The notes beneath the pieces were generated by a model that saw only the letters and a list, made by a program, of their open reading frames with translations, was not told the DNA's origin and ran no database searches. A stretch of DNA of 64,000 nt from Ophioderma brevispina (lineage: Eukaryota; Echinodermata; Ophiuroidea; Amphilepidida; Ophiodermatidae): assembly GCA_023653785.1 (NCBI GenBank), contig JAMKCH010001721.1:1-64000 (forward strand). The letters are read 5' to 3'. Below are positions 1-9,959 of the stretch, piece after piece. The translations under genes were made by a program, and so were the position numbers. Within the stretch, counting starts at the first letter, position 1; each line of letters starts with the position of its first letter.

Positions 1-218
1 AAATAAACAAACCCAAAACAAATATGCAGGAAAAAAACAAGCGGATTGTAATACGCTTTACATTCATCCAGTATCAAACAAAGTCTCTTGTTCTATGCTT
101 GTTGTTATGAAAAGAAAGGAGATTAATGTTTGAAGTGCTGTTTCAAAATAAAAAATCAGCTAAGGTTTTGTTCCATTCAGGGTAGACTAATAGTCAATGT
201 TGCATGCATCTGCACTGA

Positions 219-665
219 TGACATCATTGTAGTGTTTAAACATGATGTTTACCAAATTTGCTGAGGTTCTGTTGATGATGTATGGTACCATGCTCGCTGG
301 ATAATTCCACCGCGTTGAGCCAAGGTAGCGGTTCTCCTTATGTGCCGATCTGCGTCACTTGGTGTTTTACACAAACCTCATCCCATCATTTGTTTGGTTG
401 TCTGCATAAAATATCGTGATTGTTTATGTTCCCCATCTGCCACTGGTGACATCATTGTAGGCGTTTGCACTTGCTGTTTACCAATATGAGTGTCCTGTTG
501 ATGAATGCGGTTCCATACTCGCTGGATAATTCTACCAAGTTGAGCCAGTGTAAGCGTTCTCCTTATGTGTCGCTCTGCTTCACATTTCGACTGGTGTTGC
601 GTACACCAGATCACTTATCATACGTTGGGGGTTTGTTTGTTGCGATATTTGTGCTTGTTGCCTGT
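219..665. repeat. Diverged tandem duplication, about 229-bp period, two copies
   Basis: Two adjacent copies, about 219-425 and 447-665, share an ordered set of blocks: gacatcattgtag, tgtttacca, ctcgctggataattc, gttctccttatgtg and a TTTGTTTG run. Between the blocks they differ by substitutions and small indels. No terminal inverted repeats or poly(A) tail were seen, so an old local duplication is the simplest reading. Confidence 0.7.
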
Positions 666-698
666 CTATGCGTTCATGTTTACGATTGTTTTCTTAAG

Positions 699-801
699 AA
701 AGAATCGGGCCAACCCACCCCTTTTATGGGACGTATTCCTTTACTCTGCGGTAAAAGCATGTTTTGGTGGGATTCTATGGCGTGCGATTTCGCTGTGGGA
801 G
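699..801 (+). CDS. Candidate internal exon, product unknown
   Basis: This 103-nt block follows a pyrimidine-rich stretch ending TTGTTTTCTTAAG and ends at a strong donor, GTGGGAG|GTAAGG. In the frame open from 465 it begins in phase 0 and encodes about 34 residues beginning KESGQPTPF and ending DFAVG, leaving phase 1. A second frame (565-846) is also open and hydrophobic, so the reading frame is not settled. No family is recognised. It directly follows the second copy of the local duplication at 219-665, so it could also be non-coding. The donor is the main support. Confidence 0.22.
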
Positions 802-1693
802 GTAAGGGTCGAGAAGAGCTTGTCACGCTATAAAGAAGGAAATTAAAATCGATGTTTGTAATTGATAATTTCCACTGTGAGGACATTTGAATACGGTAAG
901 TGCCACTTGTGATGGACCCCAATTCAATTTTTTTTTTTGGAAAAGGGGAGTGTGTGGTTGATGCCAAAGGGTTTTTGAAAAGCAACGTTTTTTTGTGGCA
1001 GGTAAATGTTTCCTCTCTTTAAACTTTTCTAAAAAATCTAAACATCCAGTTCTAAGTGAAGTCCTCGAATTTCAGGGGTGGGGGGAACTTTTTTTGGCGA
1101 ACCCTTATTTTGCCAAGTATAGTTAGTAGTTAGTTAGACCAAAGTTTTAAATCGGTTTGTCCGCTAACGGGGGTGCCGGATCACCTCACACTCAGAAATA
1201 TGCTCCACCATTACGCATGTCTGGCAAACAAGAGCGCCCATGTTGAATCTTGGCAAACCTGGGCAAATCTTCACTGCCCTAGGGGGTTTCACCAACATCG
1301 TTATCGGCTGAGCGGTACCGGCGCGGTCCGGTTAAGACGTTATATCCGTTTCTCAAATTGAAAGCGTAAATTGAAACCAGCGTTTGAAACTTCTCAAAGA
1401 CGGAAACTAATACCGAAAGGCAGTGTGAAAAGGGATGCGGCCCGTTAGCGTTTGCCGTGTTCGACTTTCCGTGTGCGAGCACCGAAGTACCCGATAAAAA
1501 GTTCAATTTCTTCGCTAGTTTTATAGGTTCAGACCCAATTACGATACATATGAAAACAAACATTAGTAACGCCGCCACAAGCGGCTAGGGGCAACCCAGG
1601 TAACCTATATTACCGTTAATCGCGTTTAGCCAACTTTGAAGTGTATTGCATTTCTCTAAGTCCCAAAATAAAGATTAAAATTTTGCGTGCGAG

Positions 1694-1757
1694 AAGTGGG
1701 AATTGAACCCCCAGGAAACTTTTGATCAAAAGGACGAGCGCCTATACTGTACGCCAC
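1694..1757 (-). repeat. tRNA-like sequence (decayed tRNA or SINE head)
   Basis: On the minus strand an A-box-like segment (TGGCGTACAGTATAGG) precedes a perfect B-box-like T arm (GGGGGTTCAATTCCC) by the usual spacing. The D stem GGCG/CGCT and a T stem can pair, but the anticodon stem and the acceptor stem do not pair properly. A functional tRNA is therefore unlikely; a tRNA-derived SINE or pseudogene fits better. Confidence 0.5.
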
Positions 1758-2545
1758 GAAACTCAAGCTGGCAGAAGATCGTTTTTTGTAAAAAGCGCAA
1801 CACTCCATAATCTTTTGATTGACGAGGTTACCTGGGTGGCCCCAGCGCTTCGAACGGACCCTCTGATGCACAAATCTCGATAGAACCCCTCGTATTCCGG
1901 AGATATTGAGATTAGTTTACATTGATCAGTCGCTATGATGGAATGATAACGTTAATCTCTCGCCGCAGTACTAATTTAGATAATATCGTTTGCAGTCTGT
2001 GACACAGACTACTACTTTCATGACCGCCGTCGGCTGAGGGTGGGAAACTCTGTCAGATAGCGTTGATTTGGATTTTTTGTCATTGCCGGTATACACTGGA
2101 GAGTGCGCAAAAACGTGGCCCTTATCGTAACGATTTACGCACCAAAAATTTCCTAACTTAAACAATTGTCTATAGTTAGCTGACTAGTTTATTCGATACA
2201 AACAATCGGCAAAATATCAGTTGTTGTGTTGGGTGCTGGGTGGTTAAATTTTGTCCTACCCATGGACACACAACGAATGAAATGAACGTCAGTCGTCTTG
2301 TTAAATAACCCGCCTCAATGATTACACGCTCTTCACCTAAGCGCGCTTGCATTATGAGGAAAAAAGAGGATCTGAGCACAATGATCCAGGTGCACTATTA
2401 TTACACCGGCCACTATAACAATACATCAATTTGTATCACTACCGATTAGTGTATCATATGCAAAGCGGCACCCACACCCCACAGTATGTGGAAGAAGGGA
2501 CCCTCTCTCAGGAGCATTGCTTTCTATTGTTGGTTACTCTTGTTT

Positions 2546-2799
2546 TCATTGTGGGCGGCAAAACATGCGAGACGATGAATTTATAAAGATGACGTAACTT
2601 TTTGCCTCTCTATCGGTATAGAACTCTTGGGTAAATGCTGGGTGCTGTGTGTGAGGATTTGTTGGAGTAAAAGGTAATTGACCGGAAGCCCTTTCTGACG
2701 CCAATCCATAGTTTTCGGCAGTGGGCCCTAAGCTTTGGGCAACCATTCCCACCATGCAATGCAGCATGTGCTGGTTGGCCACCATTAAGCTTTCCAGAG
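2546..2799 (-). CDS. Candidate terminal exon of an unidentified minus-strand gene (3' exon)
   Basis: The minus strand is open for 83 codons to a TGA at 2546. An acceptor CTTACAAGTGGCATTAG|CT gives incoming phase 1, matching the outgoing phase of the exon at 3546-3711. A second acceptor a few bases upstream (TTACAAG|TG) is also phase 1. The reading has a protein-like composition: LESLMVANQHML, an uncharged VGMVAQSLGP block, then a polar, Pro/Thr-rich C-terminal part ending SSSRMFCRPQ. No signal peptide or known motif is visible. No AATAAA lies close downstream. The family is not recognised; phase agreement across three blocks is the main evidence. Confidence 0.42.
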
Positions 2800-3545
2800 C
2801 TAATGCCACTTGTAAGTAGATCTTCTTTTTCATTCTAATTAAAACTACCAGGGTAACCCGCTAACCCTCACCCTCAATGATCAGATTTCTTCTTTAGAAA
2901 ACCTAAGGGGGTGACGGGGGGGGTTTAGAGTTAGCCGCCGACAACTGCCCTGGGACAGGTAGTACTTGTTACCAGTATATCAGTAGCAGGTCCTCCAAGG
3001 AAACCTGATAAAACACGATGAGTATTAAATAAAATAACTTATTGTAGCACGACGAACTAAACCATAAATGAATCAAAACTGGCACATTACAAGAACGTTA
3101 ATGGCATTCTTTTTTGGTTCTCCTCGTGGTACAGTTGGTAAAATCCACTGCTATTTAAATGTATGTTGGAATTTATATACAAACAATATTAAAAACTACC
3201 CTACTGGTTTTCTAAAAAAAATCAGATTAGTTTGTGGAATACGTATTGTGTGATTCACGCACAGAACAACTCATCAACGGTCCACAACTGTGGCTTCGGT
3301 CCGCTATAAGGATGAGCAGCGATATCTGATCCGAAACATCGAAATAACATCAGAAAAAATTCGCTTTTGGTATTATTTTACTCTGACATGGATGTACTAC
3401 CATAATTTGCATGGTTGGGCTTTAAAAATAAATAATCCGTGGTATAAGACAAGGCCGACTTTTTATCTAATTCATTATTTCTAATACGTGTTTATCAAAT
3501 TTTTTTAATTTTTTCAAAAATTCCGACTTGAAAGATCAAACGCAC

Positions 3546-3711
3546 CTTTCCCGTGAATATCCCAGATTGTATAAGCACAATATTGTTCACCATGACCTGT
3601 ACAATTTGATCTCAAGCATATAACATTATTGATCTTGTTATTCTTGTATTGTTGTAAGTAACAATGGCTGTTTCTGGTAGATTTTGGACGGCCATCGTGA
3701 ATATCTATTTG
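3546..3711 (-). CDS. Candidate internal exon of the same minus-strand gene
   Basis: This 166-nt block on the minus strand is preceded by a very good acceptor (GTCGTCTGTCCTTCAG) and ends at GGGAAAG|GTGCGT. It enters in phase 0 and leaves in phase 1. The translation starts QIDIHDGRPKST and contains three Cys in CLRSNCTGHGEQYC, then AYTIWDIHGKG. Protein-like composition and matching phases on both sides support it. The two neighbouring exons would be 2546-2799 (downstream) and 4672-4779 (upstream). The Cys spacing resembles no domain I can name. Confidence 0.48.
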
Positions 3712-4671
3712 CTGAAGGACAGACGACAAATTTCACAAATACTTTTTTTCGCTTTTGGGTTTTTTTCTTCCTGCATCTTAAAGTAGATATGGAATGTAAC
3801 TACTTATCTTGATTTATAGGCTAAAAAAAGATTTTCCACATTTTTTATTATCTCGTAGGTATCACTGGCTTATCCCTTGAATGGGTTATTTGAAGTGTAT
3901 ATATTTTTTGCACGAATCCACTTTGCCACCAACCAATCTAACTAATTGTAGTTTGTAGTTGTACATGTGTAACTACAGTTTCTCTTCTGCTGTTCACTCC
4001 AGATTAGAAACATCATCGGATTTTCTCTTGCTCCTGGAAACTAAGGTCATTGTCTTCATCAAGTGGTTCCAGAAGTTCCACAAATAATCAGTGTCTTAGC
4101 CACGTGTTAGGCTGTCTGTTGTCAAATCACAACATCTGATGGTATAATCAGAGGGCAGGTTAGGCGCCTATCGATCGTATATACTAGTAAACACAGCTGG
4201 ATTACAATTTTTGGTTTTAAGTGATTAGGTAAAATATGCTAATAAAATCAGTTCTGTTTAAGGCGCCCCGGGCCGATGCAGATAGCATCGTCGCCAGAAC
4301 CCCCTGATTTTTGTTTACTTGACCCTGATAAACAGACTCAGACTCTGGAAGGTTAGAAACGCTTAGCGTCAAGGACCGCAATCCACATTAAAGACAATAA
4401 ACCATCTCTCAACACGGACGGGGGCGGTTCAAAACTTCTGTTATCAGGTCAAAGGTAAAAAGATCGCGACCTGATACAGTCATTCACTGGAAGTACATCT
4501 GAAAATTCCGCGGTAGGAATCTATTCTTTGTGTTTGGAAAACAAAGTAAACTCACCTAATCTTTGCTTTTCAAGCCAAAAAATATAAATTTAAAAAAAAT
4601 TAAATAAAAAAAGTTAAAACAATTAACAAAAAAACCAAGCAAAAAAAAAAACAACCAACAAACAAACTTAC

Positions 4672-4779
4672 AGTGCCTGGTTTTAAGGTTTCTTGTCCTT
4701 CTTCAGGGGAAATGTGGCAATTGTAGCGCTCTTTTCCAATTACCTCAATTTTCTTGCCATCGTTACCGATTCTCTGCAG
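4672..4779 (-). CDS. Candidate internal exon of the same minus-strand gene (most upstream seen)
   Basis: Exactly 36 codons on the minus strand are bounded by GATATTGGTTTGTCAG and by GGCACT|GTAAGTTT, phase 0 to phase 0. The peptide begins LQRIGNDGKKIEVIGKE and ends EGQETLKPGT; it is soluble and charged. Its outgoing phase matches the next exon (3546-3711). A second strong donor (GATTAG|GTGAGTTT) lies about 110 nt further on, so a tiny extra exon in between is possible. Upstream exons would have to lie beyond the tandem array that begins at 4821. Function unknown. Confidence 0.5.
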
Positions 4780-4820
4780 CTGACAAACCAATATCAGCGC
4801 CTTTGGTCAAATTCGGTGAG

Positions 4821-6202
4821 TTTTGATGAGTAAAATTAGGTCAACAAGAGTTATATGCTGGCTGAACAACTAATTAATCAAAACAAAACATAAGGTTTGG
4901 TTTGATTAATTAAAAAAAAACAATGCAAAACGGATTATTAGATGAGTGGGGCATCTCAGTAATACAGACACAAGAGCATCCCAAAGATATACAAGGGGCC
5001 CGGAATCGGCCCCCCCGATTGGAGACAACCAAAACAGCAGATAGAAGGACAGTGCCCATAGTTACATGAGCCTGTCTATGTGGCTAAACATGTTTTCAGG
5101 GTAAGAAAATCTAAATACGGCACTATCTCGTGTCAATCATTTTGTTTTTCCAAGATGGCGCTAATTATAGCCTGCACTGAAACTGATTACTTTTGTTATA
5201 TTGATATGAACATGCTTTTTGCGTATATTCATTGGGATTGTGAAACTGTGTCATTAGGTGTAGACTTAAATAATTAAACAAAACGTTTGCCATAAAGACA
5301 CACAAATTTAACCAAGAGGGCCGTAACGTAGTTGTGCTCTAGTGTATAGTAAGTCTCGACCATTTTTACAAAAGCGCCCTCTATATGCACACTTGCGGGT
5401 GTTAAATACAGCAGTCTTACTTCTGCTACAGTTGTTTTGTTTACTCTGCGTCAAAACTAATCCATAGGTTAGCATGACAAATTATATAATTAGGTGACAC
5501 CAGTATTTTGCCTTAAAAGAGGCATTAGATGTGTAAATAGACAGGGTGTTTCATAGTTTTGGTGGCCATTTTGGAAATATGACGCCATCTAGAGAAGGTT
5601 TTAAAAAACATACCAAAGGTGTTCCAATTATCATTGGCGTGCTTTCATGTGCTAGACTAAAAGTAGTCACGAGTGCATAAGTTTGGTGGATAACAAATGA
5701 ATGATAAGTGTCTACAAGGGCATAAGTAATATAGGCCTCCATATTCGTAGCTTTTGATCGAAGTAAAAATGGTCAAATAAAGATTATATGCTGCTGAAAA
5801 CAACTAATATCAAAACCAAACACATATGTTTGGTTTTGATTAATTAACAAAAAACAATGCCAATAACTGGATTTTTTTTTTATTAGATGAGTGGCATCTC
5901 AGAATCAAGACACAAGAGCATCCCAGAGACCTGTTTTTAACATAGTCCGGAAGATTAGCAAGAAATTCGTGCATTGTGAAAGAAATATGACACTGGACAC
6001 GCTTAATGGACCCTACCTGAAGTAGTTCAAAAACGGTAACCCAACAGGATTTGACATATAGCGTCCCGTAGTTGCCATTTTCAAAATGGCCGGGCCCCGA
6101 TTGTACTTTTCAATGCCCGATCTCTCGGTTAATAATGCTTACCGTTAGACTATGGGGATCGTAGACCAAATAAACCAACGTAAAAAAAATTTGTTGTCCC
6201 TT

Positions 6203-6238
<36 letters not shown>

Positions 6239-8561
6239 CTAGGGGGGCTGGGCTAAGAAAACCAAGTGTTGAACTCAATATAAATTATTACAATCACATA
6301 AACTGTCTGTTCCAGCACATAAAAAAGGAACATTCTTGAAAATGAAGAAAAATGTCACCTCTAAATTCTTTTTCCCAATATCAGAGACCAATGCATAGTA
6401 TAAGAATTCAGCAAAAAATCGCTAAAGATTTATTAAAATGGCCCCGGAATTCGGCCCCCGATGGATGGACAAAAACCAAAACAGCAGCAATAGAAGGACA
6501 TGCCCCATAGTCTACATGAGCCTTATCTAGGGTCTATAATGTTTCCAGGGTTTAAGAAATCTAAATACGGCACAGTTATGTCGTGTCAATCATTTTGTTT
6601 CCAATATGGCGCTAATATAGCCTGCACTGGAACTGATACTTTTTGTTATATGATGATATTAACATGATTTGTTGCCGTATATGCGATTGGATTGTGAGGT
6701 TCATTATGTTTGACTTAAATCCATTTAACAAATGTTTTGCATAAAGACATACAAATTTAACCAAAGTAGGCGTAGTTGTGGTTAGGTCTGTAAGTCTCAG
6801 ACCACTTTAACAAAAAGCGCCCTATATATTGACCACTGACGATAAAAATACATCAGTTTACTCTGCTACAGTGTTTACTCTGCTTCAAACTAATCCATAG
6901 GTAGCATGACCAAATTATTATAAAATAGGCGGAAACCAGTATTGCCTAAAAGAGGCATAATTGATGTGTAAATAGACGGTTTCATAGTTTTGGGTTGGCA
7001 TTTTGAAATATGAGACCATCTAGAGGCATGTTTTAAAAAAATACCAAAAGTTGTTTCAATTTTTCCTTGCTTGCTTTGGTTAGACTAAGTAGGTCAAGTA
7101 GTGCATAAGTTGGGGTAACAAAGACGTAAGTGTAGTATAAAATGGCATTAAGTTAATTAAGGCCTCCATATTGTTTAGCTTTTGATCGCAGTAGTAAAAT
7201 AGGTCATAAGAGTTATAGGGCTGGCTGAACAACTAATAATCAAAAACCAAACACCCAAAAACCAAAAAAGATCAAATTAAAAAAACAACATGCAACAACG
7301 GTATTTTAGATGAGTGGGCATCTCAGGATACAAGACACAGAGCATCCCAGAGAGAACTGTTTTTAACATAGTCGGAAGATTAGCAAGAAATCGTGCACTT
7401 TGTGGAAAGGAAATATGACACTTGGCACACGCTTAATAGGGGAGTCAAACCTGAGTATTCAAAACGGGAACTCCAACAGGATTTGACCTATAGCGTACCG
7501 TAGTTGCCCATTTTTCAAAATGGGCCGCCACTTGTTATTTTCATGCCCGATTAATGGTTAACTAAAGCTACATCAGACTAGGGGGCGTAGACCAATAAAC
7601 CAACTGTAACCAAATTATGTTGTCCCCTTGGGGGGGGGGGCTAAGGGAAAACCAAGTTGAAACTATAATAAGAAAAAAATTATTACAATCACAAAATGTC
7701 GTTACCGAACATAAAACTGGCACCATTTTCTGAAAATGAAAAAATGTCACCTAAAATTCCTTTTCCCAATATCAGAGACCAATGCATATGTATAGACTTC
7801 AGAACATCAGCTAAAGATATTACAATGGGCCCGGAATTCGGCCCGATGAGACAAACAAAACAGCAGCAGCAATAGAAGGGACATTGCCCCATATTCTACA
7901 TGAGCCTTATCTATGGTCTATACTGTTTCAGGGTTCGAAATCTAATACGGCACACTATCTCCTGTCAATTCATTTTGTTTTCCAATATGGCCGACAATAT
8001 AGACCCTGCCACTGAACTGATACTTCGATATGATATAACAATTTTGCGTCATATCGATGGATGGTGAACTGTTTCATTTATGTTTAGACTCTTAAATCCA
8101 TAACAAATGCTTGCCTAAAGGAAAATCACAAATTTAACAAAGAGCCGTAGTTGTGTTCTAGTGTATAAGAAAGTCTCGACACTTTTACAAAAAGCACCCT
8201 CTAATGCAACACTTGACGGGTTTGGTTAAATACATCAGTTTACTCTGCTACAGTGTTTACTCTGCTTCAAACTAATCCATAGGTAGCACGACAAATTATA
8301 AATTAGGCGACACCAGTTTTATTTTGCCAAAAGAGGCATTACGCTGTGTAAATACACGGCGTTTCATAGTTTTGGTGGCCATTTTGAAATATGACGCCAT
8401 CTAGAGGCAGGGTTTTTAATAAACATACCAAAAAGTGTGTTCACTGTTTCCTTTGCGTGCTTTGGTACGACTAAGTAGTCACGTGGTGCATAAATTGGTG
8501 GATACAAATGAAGATAAGTGTATAAAAGGGCAAATTTAAGTGAATATAGGCCTCCATATCG
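4821..8561. repeat. Three-copy tandem array, unit about 1.43 kb (first copy internally deleted)
   Basis: Copies start at TTTTGATGAG (4821), TTTTGATCGAAG (5752) and TTTTGATCGCAG (7180). Each ends near GGCCTCCATAT. Shared blocks run in the same order: a TTTGGTTTGATTAATT hairpin, GATGAGTGGCATCTCAG, a GGGCCCGGAATTCGGCCC block, AATATGGCGC, GTTTACTCTGC and TTTCATAGTTTTGG. Copy 1 is about 930 bp because roughly 500 bp between CATCCCA and AAGATAT is absent. No ORF is shared by the copies. They differ mostly by single-base indels. Confidence 0.9.
6204..6238. repeat. Poly-G tract (35 G)
   Basis: An uninterrupted run of 35 G lies in the second copy of the array. The corresponding tract in the third copy (7630-7640) has 11 G, so the length is either hypervariable or poorly called. 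Confidence 0.95.
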
Positions 8562-8964
8562 AAAAAGGCGCCGCCCTCATCCTTTAACCCAGGATGGGGA
8601 TTTTGCAGACACCTGAATTTTCTATAGCGTATATGTTAAGGTTTCCAAAAAAGGGTCTCCAAATATCCTCGGGGCGGTGGCAGCTTTCGGTTATGGCGAT
8701 ACCTATATATCGCGTTCAGTTCGTTGGGAACCAAACGGTTATCACGGAGTCGATATAGACTCTCACGAGCGGGCCAAGAATAAAAGTTGAGGTCGCCTTT
8801 AGGATTTAAAATACACTAAAACTTCAATGAAAATTCTTAAAAAATTACAATGTTTTGATATGAATGCAAACTAATCTTAACACCAATGGTGGAATCTTTG
8901 TATATTGACTATTATACATTTTATAAGTTTATTAGACTTAACAATTCTTAACCCTTCCTTTCAG
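8562..8964. other. Spacer between tandem array and first plus-strand exon
   Basis: Unique-looking sequence. The first 200 bases are less AT-rich than the surroundings (GGCGCC, GGGGCGGTGG, ATATCGCGTTCAG), and the remainder is AT-rich intron-like DNA ending in a polypyrimidine tract. No ORF or RNA gene was recognised. Confidence 0.4.
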
Positions 8965-9093
8965 AAGAGTCTTCCTTGCTGGTCTGCGCTCGAGGATAAT
9001 CAATTATGTTTGGAAAGACTATTTTGTTGTCGCCCCAAATTACATCAGATCGTTGCTGATTCTAACGTTTTCGATCTAATTTTTCACAAACAG
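8965..9093 (+). CDS. Candidate internal exon, unidentified plus-strand gene
   Basis: The block of 43 codons is bounded by AACCCTTCCTTTCAG and CACAAACAG|GTATTG, phase 0 at both ends. The peptide runs KSLPCWSALEDNQLCLERLF, then CCRPKLHQIVADSNVFDLIF, ending HKQ. It is Leu/Cys-rich and looks like a folded helical protein. It joins in phase to the candidate exon at 9418. The intron between them is 324 nt and ends CATTACAACAG. No domain family was recognised. Other exons should lie in plus-strand flanks; the 5' flank is the tandem array and the 3' flank is LINE sequence. Confidence 0.5.
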
Positions 9094-9417
9094 GTATTGA
9101 AAATTAAGTCCGTTCAAACTTTCAAAAAACTTTTAGGAAACATTCAAGTTTAGTCCAATTATTACAAGTTGTTGGTGAACTCCTCAAATTATGTTTGAGT
9201 TATGTGGGGAAATAGGGAAAGCGTGGGGGGTACTATTTCCCTCGACCGAACGCCTACCTACCAGGAAGTATATTGTTCGCTGGGAAGGAAAAAAAATCTA
9301 TGTGTAGTTGACCTTGGAATCAAAAGCTCCTATGGAAAAATGGGCCCCACTTTTAAAAACATTGTACGTACAAACATTTAAAAGGAGTGTGTTCCGATCA
9401 TCTTTGCATTACAACAG

Positions 9418-9551
9418 GTGACGGACATCCTCCGTAGAAACGGGAATGTTGAAAATGCCACGCTGCACAGCACACATAATTGGTATAGGGAACAATTAGT
9501 AACCGACCTTTGCGAAGTCATTACTCCCACAGAAGCCGTTTTGGAAATTAA
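9418..9551 (+). CDS. Candidate next exon of the same plus-strand gene
   Basis: This open block starts directly after TTGCATTACAACAG and continues in phase 0 from the exon at 8965-9093. It encodes VTDILRRNGNVENATLHSTH, then NWYREQLVTDLCEVITPTEA and VLEIK, consistent with a soluble protein. The 3' end is less certain: ATTAA|GTATCG at 9552 is the best donor nearby (134 nt, leaving phase 2), but the frame stays open to 9642. The protein family was not recognised. Confidence 0.42.
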
Positions 9552-9959
9552 GTATCGTATAGAATGTAATACATTTGTTATCTTTCTATCTACATCATCA
9601 TATCTTACTTTACTTCCATTATATAAAAATACACATCAATAGACAACTTCATGATACAATTTGAATGAGGAGATGACGAAAAGGCCCGAAATGGGTCACC
9701 ACCTGAAATAATTACTAAAAAAAAATCTTCATTTCAATTAATTGACAAAAAAAAATCAAACAAACATACCAGTTACACGCAACACACACACACAACACAA
9801 CAAAATGCAACCGCAAACACACGCGCGCACGCACGCAACAACTGCAGTACGACATACGTACACCACTCCTGTTATAAATAAAACACACCACATAAATTAC
9901 CATAGCAACTTCGATAGTTAAATATTCCATGCAAGGTAATTATAACACACAACAAGGAA

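Noticed and set aside
1279..1578. 99-codon minus-strand ORF with a hydrophobic start
   Set aside because: Starts with GTG rather than ATG, has no splice evidence and no recognisable family.
1694..1757. Functional tRNA gene
   Set aside because: Anticodon and acceptor stems do not pair; kept as tRNA-like repeat. The same applies to 17342, 26222 and 31897.
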